The notes: generated from the sequence alone by a model not told the origin. A DNA stretch of 64,000 bases from Mycobacterium gordonae (GCF_001417955.2 NZ_LKTM01000035.1:1-64000); one strand, 5' to 3'. Positions 1 to 11,716 are shown, counted from the first letter of the stretch. Program-made: numbers and translations.

Positions 1-770
1 GTGCCGACGGCTCCAGCCCCGCCCTGGCCTCCTGCCCCGCCGGCTCCACCGGACCACAGGAACGACAAGAGAGCCCTGTCGACGCCACCGGCGCCTCCGG
101 CGCCGCCGGTCCCACCGATGCCGGTCGGGTTGGCAAAGCCGACTCCGCCGGTCCCACCGGCCCCGCCGTTGCCTCCGAGGAAGCCACCGGCGCCGCCGAC
201 ACCACCGACCCCACCGACCGCGGTCGCGGTGCCGGCACCCCCGGCCCCGCCGGCACCACCGTTGCCGAACAACCCGGCCGCGCCGCCGGCTCCACCCGCC
301 TTCCCGGCCGCCCCGGACCCACCGTTGCCACCGTTGCCCCAGAGGATGCCACCGGCCCCACCAGCCTGGCCGGTACCCGCCGCACCATTGGTGCCATTGC
401 CGATCAACGGACGCCCGAACAATGCGTTGGTGGGCGCATTGATGATGCCCAGGATGTCTTGTTCTAAAGTCTGAAGGGGCGATGCGCTGGCCGCCTCAAC
501 TGCCGCATATGCACCCCCTGCGCCCGTCAATGCGCGCACGAAGTCGGCGTGATATGCCGCAGCCCGGGCATTGAGCGCCGTGAATTGTTGACCGTATCCG
601 CCGAAGAATCTCGAAATCGCTGCCGATACCTCATCGGCGGCCGCGGGCAGCAATTCCGTCGTCGCAGGCGCGGCCGCACCGGCTGCCGATTTGAGTGCAG
701 ACCCAATACTGGCGATGTCAGTCGACGCGGCATTCAACACCTCGGGTGCGACCAGCAGGTACGACGACAT
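1..770 (-). CDS. PE_PGRS family protein, N-terminal part (3' end outside window)
   Basis: The first about 100 residues form a PE domain, starting [16 protein letters not shown] with the [16 protein letters not shown] segment typical of the family. It is followed by the short linker present in many PE_PGRS proteins ([12 protein letters not shown]) and then Gly-Gly-Ala/Gly-Gly-Asn repeats that run off the window edge. The ATG at 770 has GGGAG just upstream. PE_PGRS proteins are exported by ESX-5 and reach the mycobacterial cell surface; individual roles are mostly unknown. About 256 codons are present. The opposite strand reads as a proline-rich open frame, which is only a shadow of the glycine repeats. 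Confidence 0.93.
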   Translation of the reverse strand, partial: MSSYLLVAPEVLNAASTDIASIGSALKSAAGAAAPATTELLPAAADEVSAAISRFFGGYGQQFTALNARAAAYHADFVRALTGAGGAYAAVEAASASPLQTLEQDILGIINAPTNALFGRPLIGNGTNGAAGTGQAGGAGGILWGNGGNGGSGAAGKAGGAGGAAGLFGNGGAGGAGGAGTATAVGGVGGVGGAGGFLGGNGGAGGTGGVGFANPTGIGGTGGAGGAGGVDRALLSFLWSGGAGGAGGQGGAGAVG

Positions 771-1593
771 TCGCGGCTCCCATCTTCAATTGACTCTCGG
801 CAGAACGGGGTTCTAATAGCGATAAATTCATAGCAGACACCACCGCCGGAGGGCCAGTGTTCGTTTTACGGATTTCGGCGTGTCGTTTGGAGGACGTCTC
901 TGCGTGTCGAGCAGGAACAGTGCATTCCCCCGGACGAATGCCGGTAGGCCCGATGCCGTAGGGCGCGCCACTGGGCCGGCATGAGCACGACTGGCGCTGC
1001 ACGTCGTGGTTGGTGCGTGCCGCGACGGCATTTGCCCGCCCCGGCTGAGGACAGGTCCGCGCCACACCGGCCGGTGGTTATCGGATCAGTTGGCCGTCGG
1101 CAACCCTGCAACCAAGTTTGTTGCGCTGCAACAGGATATCGTTTACGGGTGCGCTGGCTCCGCGGCCACTGACCGCATTGTCGGCGGGAAAAACAAGAAA
1201 GCGGGCGGCACTACGGCCTGAGATCCTTCGTTGATCGGCGTGCGCGACCTCGTCCAGCCACCGGTCGCCGATCACATCGGCGGTCAACGACGCGATGGCG
1301 GGCAGCCACCAATTCGACTCGGCATCAGGCGAATTCACCTTCATCGCTACGCAAGGCTTTACCGGCTTGGGTGAGTTCAAGGCTAAATGACGAGTCTAGT
1401 TGTCAGAGAGTTGATTTCGGCTGTACTGCCGTCGACGACCCGGTCCCGCTGCGGTGATTCGATGATCGGCTGTCCAAGAGCGGAGATTGCGGTGTTCCCG
1501 CCGCGCGATCGCGGTCACCTGCGCCGCGGGCCGTTTTGCTGGCGCACGCGGCGGAGTCCCCCGGTCGGCACCCGCCAAAGACCGGTATTCCTA
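771..1593. other. 823-bp stretch without a convincing gene
   Basis: This lies between the PE_PGRS start and the stop of the DUF302 lipoprotein gene. Several overlapping open frames exist on both strands but none has family resemblance or a good ribosome-binding site. The most protein-like is a minus-strand frame at 1078-1380 with a TTG start, containing NWWLPAIASLTADVIGDRWL. It may be a small hypothetical gene or a gene remnant. The promoter of the PE_PGRS gene should lie at about 780-900, but I could not pick clear boxes. Confidence 0.4.
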
Positions 1594-2544
1594 TTACTGT
1601 TTGCCGGCCGCGGCGTCGACGGTCGCGCGGATGGCTCCGGACAGCCGCGTTCCCGCATCCGCAAGTGCCGGATCGACGGCGGTGAACTCCGGCGCCGGAT
1701 CGAAGTAGCTGATCTGGGCCGGGCCCCCGCGGTCGTTCGCCCACACGGTCACGCGGACCGGAACCACCGCGCCGATGGCCTGGGTGGCACCGAACAACGA
1801 CTTGCCGATCTGCGGGTCGCCGATGAAGAAACTGTGCGCGCGTTGCGACGGCACACCCACCGCCTTCAATCTGGTCTCTTCGTTCAAGTCACCGAGGATG
1901 ACCATGCCGTGTTTGTCTGCGGCGTCGTGCAGGGCACCGATCGTCGCCTCGTACTCGCCGTTGGCGGTCAGCGTGATGAACCGCGTGTCGACCGCGGTTG
2001 CCGCCATCGGGCCACCGGCGGCGGCTTCGGCGATCGTTCGGATCTGCTGGGATATCTGCTGCCCGCCGTTACCGAGTGCGGGATCGACCGCGGCGAACTC
2101 CGGCGCCGGATCGAAATAGCCGATGTGGGCCGGACCGTCGGCGTCCGCCCACACGTGCATGCGCACCGGAACCACCGCACCGATGGCTTTGGTGACATCG
2201 AAAAACGTCTTGCCGAGCTCAGGGTTACCGACGAAGAACGTGTGCGCGCCGGGCAGGCGCAACCCGTTGGCCGCCAACTCAGCGTCCTGGTTCACCTCGC
2301 CGACGATCGTCATGCCGTGGTCGCCGGCCGCCTTGGTCAGCGCGCCGACCGTGGCCTCGAAACCTTGGTTGGCGGTGTAGCTGACGAACTTCGTCGACAC
2401 GCCGCGCGACCCGTCGGCGGGGCCGGCGCTGGTCGGCGCCCCGGCGGGTCCCATGCTGCGCCCGTCATGACAACCGGCCACCGTCACGACGACGGAAACA
2501 ACCAGGACGATTTGCGCCAATATCGCTCGGAATGTGGGGCACAT
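1594..2544 (-). CDS. Secreted lipoprotein with two DUF302 domains
   Basis: The protein (316 aa) starts MCPTFRAILAQ, with a hydrophobic signal peptide ending in the lipobox VAGC, so it should be lipid-anchored outside the membrane. Two similar DUF302-type domains follow (about residues 35-165 and 180-310). Each shows an F(I/V)(G/S)xTANxxxEATxGAL block, an FF(I/V)GxPxxGKxxF block and AIGAVVPVR followed by YFDPAPEF. DUF302 is a small ligand-binding-like fold of unknown function. The ATG at 2544 is preferred over an in-frame start 54 bases upstream because AGGGAG precedes it by eight bases. It lies downstream of pks16, separated by a strong hairpin, so it is probably a separate transcript. Confidence 0.8.
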   Translation of the reverse strand: MCPTFRAILAQIVLVVSVVVTVAGCHDGRSMGPAGAPTSAGPADGSRGVSTKFVSYTANQGFEATVGALTKAAGDHGMTIVGEVNQDAELAANGLRLPGAHTFFVGNPELGKTFFDVTKAIGAVVPVRMHVWADADGPAHIGYFDPAPEFAAVDPALGNGGQQISQQIRTIAEAAAGGPMAATAVDTRFITLTANGEYEATIGALHDAADKHGMVILGDLNEETRLKAVGVPSQRAHSFFIGDPQIGKSLFGATQAIGAVVPVRVTVWANDRGGPAQISYFDPAPEFTAVDPALADAGTRLSGAIRATVDAAAGKQ

Positions 2545-2655
2545 AGGTGCTGCTCCCTCGACTTCGACGGGCACCGACGTCCCATGAGACTCCACCATCG
2601 GCGCAACGATCTCAATAGCCGAAGGTCAGCTAGCGAAAGTGGGGTAGCCATCCCG

Positions 2656-2717
2656 CGCGAACAGACGCAAAAGCACCCTATTTCGGCACGAAATGGGTGC
2701 TTTTGCGTCTGCTCGCG
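2656..2717 (-). terminator. Near-perfect 29-bp hairpin after pks16
   Basis: The arms at 2656-2685 and 2689-2717 are complementary along nearly their whole length, with a three-base loop, a one-base bulge and one mismatch. It begins 20 bases after the pks16 stop codon. It is very long for a simple terminator and contains GCAAAAGCACCC on one arm and its complement on the other. Hairpins with a similar GCAGACGCAAAA core are, from memory, common between mycobacterial genes. Termination of pks16 transcription or transcript-end protection are the likely roles. Confidence 0.7.
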
Positions 2718-2737
2718 AGCCCGGACCCTGGCGCCGA

Positions 2738-4372
2738 CTAGGTGACCAGGGTGACCGAGTTCGACCGGCGCAGCTTGCCCGACGGCGTCTTCGGAATGGT
2801 TCCCGGACCCAGCACGACGACGTTGCGGGGCCGCACGTCGACCTCCTTGACCACCTCGTGCGCCACCTGGTGCTCGATGCGGCGCACCTCGGCCGGGTCT
2901 TCGAAAGCGTTCGACTCGACCGCGACGGCGAAAGATTCCCGGGAGTGTCCGGCGTCCAAACGCACGGCCACCGCGCAGCCGGGACGGACACCCTCGACGC
3001 GACCGGCGGCCCGCTCGATGTCGGTCGGGTAGATATTGCGGCCGGCCATGATGATGACGTCCTTGACGCGGCCACACACCACCACGTGGCCCTCGTCGGT
3101 GAGGTAGCCGAGGTCACCGGTGTCGTACCAGCCGTGCTCGTCCTGCGCGGGGATGAAGCCGCCCATGGTGATGTAGCCCGGTGTGAGCGACTCCCCGCGC
3201 AGCTCGATGACACCGACGCCGCGGGCCGGCATCACACTGCCGTTCTCGTCGATCACGCGAGCCTCGAGGTCTTTCAGCAGCGGCCCCAGCGTGGCCAGCC
3301 GGCGGGTGTTGCCCTTGGTCGCGGGCACGGCCCGGCGCAGTGCGGCCATCAGATCGGCGTCGACCTCGTCGACCACCAGACCCGAGTTGCACTTGGAGAA
3401 GGACACGGCCAGCGTGGTCTCGGCCATGCCGTAGGCCGGCAGGATCGCCGACGACCGCAGGCCGAACGGCTTGCCGGCGTCCAGCAGGTCCTCGACGTCA
3501 GCCGGCTCGACAGGCTCGGCGCCGGACAACGCGAAGCGCAGCGTCGACAGGTCGAAGTCGCCCGGCTTGGCGTTGCGGCGCAACCGCTTGGCCAGCAGGG
3601 CGTAGGCGAAGTTGGGCGCCGCGGTCATGGTGCCCTTGTACTTATCGATGAGCTTGGCCCACAGCAGCGTGTCGCGCAGGAAGTCCATCGGCGTGACCTT
3701 GACCAGCTCGGCGCCGAAGAACATCGGGATGGTGAGGAAGCCGACCATGCCCATGTCGTGGAAGCAGGGCAGCCAGCTGACCATCACGTCTTTATCGACG
3801 TCGTACTCGGCGCCGATGAACATCGCCTCGGCGTTGGAGTAGATGTTGCGGTGGGTGATCTGCACCGCCTTCGGCGAGCCGGTGGATCCCGACGTCAGCT
3901 GCATGAGCGCCAGGTCGTCCTCGCCGACCTCGATCGGGTCGATGGGCTCCGACGCCAGCAGGTCGGAGACGGTGAGGACCTTGATGCCCTTCTCCTCCAG
4001 CACCGGGATGGCCACGGTGAAGGGTTCCGAGACGATGACGGCCTTGGCCTCGATCATGCCGATCACGGTCATGGTGTCTTCGGCCCACACGGCCAGGTCG
4101 GTGCGCGGGGTGGGCTGGTGCAGCATGGTCAGGCTGGCGCCGCGCATCCACAGGCCCTGGGCTGTGGGGGCGATCTCCACCGGGAATCCGGCGAGAACGC
4201 CGACGGCATCGCCGAGGCCGACGCCCGCGGCGGCCAGGCCGCCCGCGATGCACCGGGCGCGTTCGTGCACCTCGCCCCAGGTGTGTCGGACAGGTTCGTG
4301 GGGTTCACCGGTGACCATGCCCGTCGTCGCCGTGCGGGCATTGCGGAACATCTTCTCGGTAAACCTGCTCAC
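2738..4372 (-). CDS. pks16: Fatty acyl-AMP ligase-like protein Pks16
   Basis: This is an ANL-superfamily adenylating enzyme of 544 aa, the length I recall for M. tuberculosis Pks16 (Rv1013). The phosphate-binding loop is [18 protein letters not shown], followed by YGMAETTLA, then [10 protein letters not shown] and a C-terminal domain with [10 protein letters not shown] carrying the catalytic lysine. Despite its name it has no ketosynthase or acyltransferase domain. Such enzymes activate fatty acids as acyl-AMP for lipid synthesis; the substrate is not known. The start is GTG at 4372, with GAGGAGG five bases upstream. It lies downstream of ispE in the same direction but has its own promoter in the 249-bp gap. 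Confidence 0.9.
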   Translation of the reverse strand: MSRFTEKMFRNARTATTGMVTGEPHEPVRHTWGEVHERARCIAGGLAAAGVGLGDAVGVLAGFPVEIAPTAQGLWMRGASLTMLHQPTPRTDLAVWAEDTMTVIGMIEAKAVIVSEPFTVAIPVLEEKGIKVLTVSDLLASEPIDPIEVGEDDLALMQLTSGSTGSPKAVQITHRNIYSNAEAMFIGAEYDVDKDVMVSWLPCFHDMGMVGFLTIPMFFGAELVKVTPMDFLRDTLLWAKLIDKYKGTMTAAPNFAYALLAKRLRRNAKPGDFDLSTLRFALSGAEPVEPADVEDLLDAGKPFGLRSSAILPAYGMAETTLAVSFSKCNSGLVVDEVDADLMAALRRAVPATKGNTRRLATLGPLLKDLEARVIDENGSVMPARGVGVIELRGESLTPGYITMGGFIPAQDEHGWYDTGDLGYLTDEGHVVVCGRVKDVIIMAGRNIYPTDIERAAGRVEGVRPGCAVAVRLDAGHSRESFAVAVESNAFEDPAEVRRIEHQVAHEVVKEVDVRPRNVVVLGPGTIPKTPSGKLRRSNSVTLVT

Positions 4373-4540
4373 GCAAACCTCCTCGGTACTAGCGCTGTGC
4401 CCAAGGTCCGAGCTTTCATGTTGCACTCGCCAGATCACGCTTGTAGGCAGGCGCGCGCACACGTTGGACAGCGTTTAGGTCTCGATTTGGTAGAGAGCTG
4501 CGGCCCTGCGTTGGGCTGCCGATACTCGCCACCGCGGCTT

Positions 4541-4569
4541 ATCTTAAGCAACTCTTAAGTAACTGCCAA
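4541..4569 (-). promoter_or_regulatory. Sigma-70-like promoter for pks16
   Basis: On the minus strand a TTGGCA -35 box (4569-4564) is separated by exactly 17 bases from a TAAGAT -10 box (4546-4541). The spacer contains a CTTAAG motif, and a second one overlaps the -10 box, so a regulator site may overlap the promoter. Transcription would start near 4533, giving an untranslated leader of about 160 bases before the pks16 GTG. Confidence 0.55.
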
Positions 4570-4621
4570 ACGGTAACGCGATATGAGTGCCATGTCACAG
4601 CCGCGTTAACGGCCGAGCACC

Positions 4622-5584
4622 TCAGTCGCCCGGAGTCGCCGGCGCCGGCACCACGCGGGCCCCCGGCACCGGCCCGCTGGCAACCCGGACGGTACGGCAC
4701 ACGCCCGCCCCGGACAGCTGGGTGCCGACGTCGACGGCGGAGTCCGCCGAGTCACACAGGAATGCGCACGTGGGGCCCGAGCCGGACACGATGCCGGCCA
4801 GCGCTCCCGCCTCGACGCCCGCGCGCAGTGCGCGCCGCAATGCCGGATCCAGGCTGACCGCGGCGGCCTGCATCTCGTTGCCCAGCAGCGGTGCCAGCTG
4901 CTTGGGATCTCCGGCAGCCAGGGCGGCCAACACCGGGCCGGGCTCGTCCAGGCGAGGCGGATCCCCGACCTCACGCAGCCGATCCAGTTCCGCATAGACC
5001 GCCGGCGTCAGCAGCCCGCTGTCGGCGAAAGCCAGCACCCAGTGAAAGGTGTTGCGCGACAACACCGTCGCCAGCTCCTCGCCGCGCCCGGTGCCCAGCG
5101 CGGTGCCGCCGTGCAGCGCGAACGGCACGTCGCTGCCCAGCTGCGCGGCCAGCATCCGCAGGTCTCGGCGGGGCAGATTGAGTTCCCACAGCGCGTTCAT
5201 CGCCACCAGCACGGCGGCCGCATCCGCGCTGCCGCCCGCCATGCCACCGGCCAGCGGAATCGACTTGTCGATCAGGATCGACACGTCGGGGGCACGGCCC
5301 ACGTGGTCGGCCATCAGCTCGGCCGCCCGCCAGGCCAGGTTGCGTTCGTCGGTGGGCAGCGTGTCAGCGCCCTCTCCGACGTGCTCGAGGGATAGCACAT
5401 CGGCATTGCGCACCGTCACCTCGTCGAACAGTGAGACGGCGTGGAACACCGTCGTCAGCTCGTGGTAGCCGTCGTCACGGCGGTCGCCCACGGCGAGGTA
5501 GAGGTTGACCTTCCCCGGCACCCGAACGGTGGTCGACCCGGTGGGCACCCACAGCTCGGCGGTGTTGCCGTCAGATGCTGACAC
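4622..5584 (-). CDS. ispE: 4-diphosphocytidyl-2-C-methyl-D-erythritol kinase
   Basis: This GHMP kinase phosphorylates the 2-hydroxyl of CDP-methylerythritol in the MEP isoprenoid pathway, in the cytosol. [21 protein letters not shown], the ATP-binding glycine-rich loop [16 protein letters not shown] and the late [11 protein letters not shown] motif are all present. At 320 aa it carries a short N-terminal extension before the conserved [14 protein letters not shown] start of the M. tuberculosis protein; an internal start near 5545 would give the shorter form. It is 67 bases downstream of ksgA and probably belongs to the rpfB-ksgA-ispE transcript. Confidence 0.96.
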   Translation of the reverse strand: MSASDGNTAELWVPTGSTTVRVPGKVNLYLAVGDRRDDGYHELTTVFHAVSLFDEVTVRNADVLSLEHVGEGADTLPTDERNLAWRAAELMADHVGRAPDVSILIDKSIPLAGGMAGGSADAAAVLVAMNALWELNLPRRDLRMLAAQLGSDVPFALHGGTALGTGRGEELATVLSRNTFHWVLAFADSGLLTPAVYAELDRLREVGDPPRLDEPGPVLAALAAGDPKQLAPLLGNEMQAAAVSLDPALRRALRAGVEAGALAGIVSGSGPTCAFLCDSADSAVDVGTQLSGAGVCRTVRVASGPVPGARVVPAPATPGD

Positions 5585-5651
5585 CGCAGCAGACTATCGC
5601 TGCCATCGGTGAATCACACGCAGCGGCACCGCCACCACTGTCATCCGCGCC

Positions 5652-7693
<2,042 letters not shown>

Positions 7694-7792
7694 TCAATCT
7701 CTACGTATCCCAAGTCTGTTCCGACCTACCACGACCCTTACGCAGCAACAACGCAGCAAAAGTTCGAGACGAGCTACCGACCATATTCAGCT

Positions 7793-7819
7793 GAAATAAC
7801 AAATGGGCCCATAGGCCCA
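7793..7819 (-). terminator. Hairpin plus T-rich tract in the rpfB leader
   Basis: On the minus strand a perfect six-base stem (TGGGCC / GGCCCA at 7819-7804, loop TATG) is followed at once by TTTGTTATTT. This is the best classical intrinsic terminator in the window. It lies 80-90 bases after the tatD stop and about 110 bases before rpfB. It may end tatD transcription or act as an attenuator in the rpfB leader; M. tuberculosis rpfB has been reported to have such leader control. Confidence 0.65.
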
Positions 7820-7897
7820 CCCGTTCGATCACAAGACGGTAACGAACCGACCAGTGCAGGGCAACTCCTGCGAGTGGATTCTTTTGGGATACAGGCG

Positions 7898-8743
7898 TTA
7901 GAGCTCCGTCGGCCGATTCAGCCGGTATGCGCGGCGAGCGTTGCTCGTAGTGATTTCCGCTAATTCCTCAGGACGGCGATTCACCAGTTCAGCAAGGGCA
8001 CGAACGGTGTAGGGCAGGCAGTACGATTCGTTAGCTGCGCCCCGATATGGATGTGGGGTGAGAAATGGAGCGTCGGTTTCCACCAATAGCTGGTCCAACG
8101 GTATCAGCGGAACGGCTTCGCGCAGGTCGCGGGCGTTACGGAAGCTCACCGTCCCAGACAGGCTCAGCAACCATCCGGCCGCCGCGCAAGTGCGAGCCAT
8201 CTCACTGCCGGATGAGAAGCAGTGAAAAATCACAATCTCGGGCGCGCCCTCGGCACGCAGCACATCGAGCACCTCCCGGTCGGCCTCGCGGTTGTGGATC
8301 ATCAACGGCTTGCCGGTCCGCTTGGCCAGGTCGATGTGCCAGGCGAATGCTTCGCGTTGCACCTCCGGGCGGGCGCAGCCGTCGAGCCGTCCCGGCCAGT
8401 ACATATCCATCCCCGTCTCGCCGACGGCCACCACGCGGGGATGGGCCGCCAACCTTTCGATCTCCGCGCGCGCGTCCTCGGTCAGCGCCTCCGTGCGCGT
8501 CGGATGCAGGGCGACCGCGCCGTAGACCCGTGGGTCCCATTCGACAGCCCGCGTCACCCAGCGCGCCGATTCCAGGTCGTCGGCGATGGTGACCACCGCT
8601 TCGACCCCGACGGCAGCCGCGCGGTCGACGAGGGCGCGCACTCCCGCCTCGTCGGAGACGCCGCAGGCGTCGAGGTGGGTGTGGGCGTCGATCAACGGTG
8701 AAAGCGGCTCCGGCGGTGGCGGTGCTTCTCGTTTGGCGCTCAC
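7898..8743 (-). CDS. tatD: TatD-family metal-dependent nuclease
   Basis: This is an amidohydrolase-fold DNase/hydrolase. The N-terminal metal site DAHTHLD, GETGMD, IHNREAD, FHCFS and the late LLVETDAPFLTPHPYRG motif are all present. Such enzymes cut DNA 3'-5' and take part in DNA repair or quality control in the cytosol. The chosen start is GTG at 8743 (VSAKREAPPPPEP); an in-frame ATG at 8773 would add ten residues, and the M. tuberculosis protein is annotated shorter. It is divergent from metG (58-bp gap) and upstream of rpfB, the arrangement seen in other mycobacteria. Confidence 0.94.
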   Translation of the reverse strand: MSAKREAPPPPEPLSPLIDAHTHLDACGVSDEAGVRALVDRAAAVGVEAVVTIADDLESARWVTRAVEWDPRVYGAVALHPTRTEALTEDARAEIERLAAHPRVVAVGETGMDMYWPGRLDGCARPEVQREAFAWHIDLAKRTGKPLMIHNREADREVLDVLRAEGAPEIVIFHCFSSGSEMARTCAAAGWLLSLSGTVSFRNARDLREAVPLIPLDQLLVETDAPFLTPHPYRGAANESYCLPYTVRALAELVNRRPEELAEITTSNARRAYRLNRPTEL

Positions 8744-8801
8744 GCGCCCACGATATGTGCACACGCGAGGCACCCGGCGACCCGATTAGGGTGGAGCCGC
8801 A

Positions 8802-10370
8802 ATGAACCAACACCAGCCGAAGCCGTATTACGTCACCACCGCGATCGCCTATCCCAATGGGGCGCCGCATATGGGTCACGCCTACGAATACATCGCCACC
8901 GACGCCATCGCCCGCTTCAAGCGACTCGATGGTTTCGACGTGCGTTTCCTCACCGGAACCGACGAGCACGGCCTCAAGGTCGCCCAGGCCGCGGCGGCCG
9001 CCGGGGTGCCGACCGCGCAACTCGCGCGCAGCAATTCCGACGTCTTCCAGCGCATGCAGGAGAAACTCAACATCTCCTTCGACCGGTTCATCCGCACCAC
9101 CGACCCCGACCATCACGTGTCCTCGAAGGAAATCTGGCGGCGCATGGAAGCGGCCGGCGATATCTATCTGGACAACTACGCAGGCTGGTACTCGGTGCGT
9201 GACGAGCGGTTCTTCGTCGAATCGGAGACCCAATTACTCGACGATGGCAGCCGGATCGCGGTCGAGACCGGCACCCCGGTGACGTGGACCGAGGAGCAGA
9301 CGTACTTCTTCCGGCTGTCGGCATATGCCGACAAGCTGCTGACGCATTACCGCGACAACCCGGGTTTCATCGCCCCCGAGACTCGCCGCAATGAGGTCGT
9401 CAGCTTCGTCTCGGGCGGTCTGGACGATCTGTCGATCTCGCGCACCTCGTTCGACTGGGGCGTGCAGGTTCCCGGCCATCCGGACCACATCATGTACGTC
9501 TGGGTCGATGCGCTCACCAATTATCTGACCGGCGCCGGCTTTCCCGACACCGACTCGGAGTTGTTCGCCCGCTACTGGCCCGCGGACCTGCACATGATCG
9601 GCAAGGACATCATCAGGTTTCACGCCGTGTACTGGCCGGCGTTTCTGATGTCAGCCGGAATCGAGTTGCCGCGAAGGGTTTTCGCGCACGGCTTCCTGCA
9701 CAACCGGGGCGAGAAGATGAGTAAGTCGGTGGGTAACATCGTCGATCCGGTGGCGCTGGTCGACACCTTCGGCGTGGACCAGGTCCGCTATTTCCTGTTG
9801 CGAGAGATACCTTTTGGACAGGACGGCAGTTACAGCGACGAATCGATCATCAACCGGATCAACACCGACCTGGCCAACGAGCTCGGGAACCTGGCCCAGC
9901 GGTCGCTGTCCATGGTGGCCAAGAACCTGGGCGCGACGGTACCCGAACCGGGTGAGTTCATCGCCGCGGATACCGAGTTGCTGGCCACGGCCGACGGCCT
10001 GCTCGATCGGGTTCGCGTCCATTTCGATTCGCAGGCAATGCATTTGGCGCTTGAGGCAATCTGGCTGATGCTCGGCGACGCGAACCGGTACTTCTCCGCG
10101 CAGCAGCCGTGGGTGCTGCGCAAGAGCGAGGCGCAGTCGGACCACGAGCGGTTCCGGACCACCCTGTACGTCACCTGCGAGGTGGTCCGCATCGCGGCGC
10201 TGCTTATCAGCCCGGTCATGCCGGATTCAGCAGATAAGTTGCTGGACCTGCTCGGCCAGGCCGATGAGCAACGGACGTTCGCCGCTGCCGGTGCGCGCCT
10301 GACGCCCGGGACTGCGCTGCCCGCGCCGTCCGGTGTGTTCCCGCGGTATCAGGCGCCCGAAGCCGAGTGA
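8802..10370 (+). CDS. metG: Methionyl-tRNA synthetase
   Basis: This class I aminoacyl-tRNA synthetase of 522 aa charges tRNA-Met. The HIGH-type motif is HMGH (residues about 23-26), FLTGTDEHG and the KMSKS signature (FLHNRGEKMSKSVGNIVDP, about 305) are intact, and the C-terminal helical anticodon-binding domain follows. There is no C-terminal EMAP/tRNA-binding extension. It is also called metS in M. tuberculosis (Rv1007c). The stop codon TGA is part of the first unit of a 52-bp tandem repeat. Confidence 0.97.
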   Translation: MNQHQPKPYYVTTAIAYPNGAPHMGHAYEYIATDAIARFKRLDGFDVRFLTGTDEHGLKVAQAAAAAGVPTAQLARSNSDVFQRMQEKLNISFDRFIRTTDPDHHVSSKEIWRRMEAAGDIYLDNYAGWYSVRDERFFVESETQLLDDGSRIAVETGTPVTWTEEQTYFFRLSAYADKLLTHYRDNPGFIAPETRRNEVVSFVSGGLDDLSISRTSFDWGVQVPGHPDHIMYVWVDALTNYLTGAGFPDTDSELFARYWPADLHMIGKDIIRFHAVYWPAFLMSAGIELPRRVFAHGFLHNRGEKMSKSVGNIVDPVALVDTFGVDQVRYFLLREIPFGQDGSYSDESIINRINTDLANELGNLAQRSLSMVAKNLGATVPEPGEFIAADTELLATADGLLDRVRVHFDSQAMHLALEAIWLMLGDANRYFSAQQPWVLRKSEAQSDHERFRTTLYVTCEVVRIAALLISPVMPDSADKLLDLLGQADEQRTFAAAGARLTPGTALPAPSGVFPRYQAPEAE

Positions 10371-10531
10371 GCGGAACGCAGTGACGGGAACGAGGCGAGC
10401 ATCCGGCCCCGAAGCCGAGTGAGCGGAACGCAGTGACGGGAACGAGGCGAGCATCAGGCCCCGAAGCCGAGTGAGCGGAACGCAGTGACGGGAACGAGGC
10501 GAGCATCCGGCCCCGAAGCCGAGTGAGCGGA
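10359..10531. repeat. Three tandem 52-bp units plus a partial fourth, overlapping the metG stop
   Basis: Units begin at 10359, 10411 and 10463, with a 17-base partial copy from 10515. Each begins GAAGCCGAGTGAGCGG and ends near GAGGCGAGCAT. The copies differ at only a few positions near the unit junctions. The unit supplies the last metG codons and the TGA stop. Overlap of a repeat with a stop codon, and the GAGYGAGCG-type composition, recall the MIRU class of mycobacterial repeats. The copy number is probably variable between strains. There are no unique spacers, so it is not a CRISPR array. Confidence 0.9.
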
Positions 10532-10691
10532 GCAAATCTGAAGAATCGTCAAGTCACGTTCACGAAGCCGGATGGCCACATTACGAACCCGAGTTCGCGT
10601 TTTGGTGCCAAGCGGTGTGAGGCCTACTTCAGCGATAGGCCATAATCGCCAAGTGGAGCGAAGACGGAATCGGCAGCCCAGCCAATCCCCG

Positions 10692-11057
10692 ATGACCACC
10701 CTTAAGCAGTTGCCTGCACTGGTGGTACTCGAGCGGATCCCGGTCCCCGTCCTAGCAATCGCGGATGACGGCAGCATCCTGTTCACCAACACCGCATTCG
10801 CCCAGATGGTGGGGTGCGACCCGGAAGAGGTGCTGGCACTGCGCTTTCACGAGATCTTCCACCAGGCGCCGCAGTCGGAGTCCTCACTGCTTTCCTTCGT
10901 GCACGCTCTGGCGAACATGGTGGTCGAGCTGGCACACAAGGACGGCTCGGTAGTCCGGGCCCTGATGAGCCGGTCCGCCGTGATGCGCGCTGACGACAAA
11001 TTTGCTCTGGCCGCATTCCAGGACCTGACCGAACAGTTGTGGGAAGAAGAGCGCTAG
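10692..11057 (+). CDS. Small single-domain PAS protein
   Basis: The protein is 121 aa and almost entirely one PAS fold: PVPVLAIADDGSILFTNTAFAQMVG, the FHEIF segment, then KDGSVVRALMSRSAVM and a final FQDLTEQLWEEER. No output domain is attached, so it may bind a ligand or a partner protein. The start is uncertain: ATG at 10692 and GTG at 10653 both lack a clear ribosome-binding site. A six-base inverted repeat (GGCCTA/TAGGCC, 10621-10641) just upstream could be a regulator site. Confidence 0.7.
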   Translation: MTTLKQLPALVVLERIPVPVLAIADDGSILFTNTAFAQMVGCDPEEVLALRFHEIFHQAPQSESSLLSFVHALANMVVELAHKDGSVVRALMSRSAVMRADDKFALAAFQDLTEQLWEEER

Positions 11058-11152
11058 CCGTCCCACGACCCAGGGGTGTCCTGCCGAGGCGTGAACATAT
11101 GAATTCACATAGACTGTAGGTATCCGAATAAGGCTTTCTTGATACTTGTAGT

Positions 11153-11716
11153 ATGGTTTTTCCTGTGATCAGGACTCGCAGCGACTTGGAGTCGTACCTC
11201 GAGGCGGACTTGCATGCGCAAGGACTTGAGCGCTGGCGGCATCGCTACCGGGTCATGCACCGAGCCCCATACTTCCAGCGCATGCTGCGCAAGACGGAAT
11301 ATTGGACGAATACCGCGCGGACGCCGTTCGGCCACCTCGTCGCGGCCTATCTTCGCCTGCGGCTGAAGTTCCTCGGCGAGAAGCTGGGATTCGGCATTCC
11401 GCTCAACGCCTTCGGGCCCGGCCTCTCCGTCGCCCACGTCGGCTGGGTGCACGTACACCACCGCGCGAAAATCGGCGCCAACTGCCGGATCCACCAGGGC
11501 GTGACGATCGGCGAGGGCCGCCCCGGCGAGTACCCCAGCATCGGTGACGACGTGTTCATCTATCCGGGCGCAATGGTGCTCGGCGCCGATGTCGGCAGCC
11601 GCGTCGGCATCTACGCGGGCGCGGTGGTGACCAAGCCGGTGCCCGACGATGTCGACGTCGCGGGCGTTCCGGCCCGCATCGTCAAGGACCGCAGGACCCG
11701 CGCCGTGAGCGCCTAG
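11153..11716 (+). CDS. Serine O-acetyltransferase-like hexapeptide acyltransferase
   Basis: The 187-aa protein has an N-terminal helical region and a left-handed parallel beta-helix (about 95-170) with HVGWVHVHHRAKIGANCRIHQG, IGDDVFIYPGAMVLG and IYAGAVVTKPVPDDVDVAGVPARIV. The pattern fits CysE-type and polysaccharide O-acetyltransferases. True CysE proteins usually have a longer N-terminal domain, so acetylation of a sugar or other small molecule is equally likely. The ATG at 11153 follows an AT-rich promoter-like region (11090-11150). It sits 3.6 kb before the exopolysaccharide genes, making polymer decoration possible but unproven. Confidence 0.75.
   Translation: MVFPVIRTRSDLESYLEADLHAQGLERWRHRYRVMHRAPYFQRMLRKTEYWTNTARTPFGHLVAAYLRLRLKFLGEKLGFGIPLNAFGPGLSVAHVGWVHVHHRAKIGANCRIHQGVTIGEGRPGEYPSIGDDVFIYPGAMVLGADVGSRVGIYAGAVVTKPVPDDVDVAGVPARIVKDRRTRAVSA

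Noticed and set aside
1..474. Proline/alanine-rich open frame on the plus strand
   Set aside because: It is the exact antisense of the PE_PGRS glycine repeats on the minus strand.
1387..2745. Open frame of about 450 codons on the plus strand
   Set aside because: It is antisense to the DUF302 lipoprotein gene, lacks a ribosome-binding site and reads as low-complexity Arg/Gly text typical of shadow frames at high G+C.
2693..4558. Open frame of over 600 codons antisense to pks16
   Set aside because: pks16 on the other strand has clear family motifs; the antisense frame has none.
10359..10531. Possible CRISPR array
   Set aside because: The 52-bp units are directly joined with no unique spacers and no cas genes are nearby.
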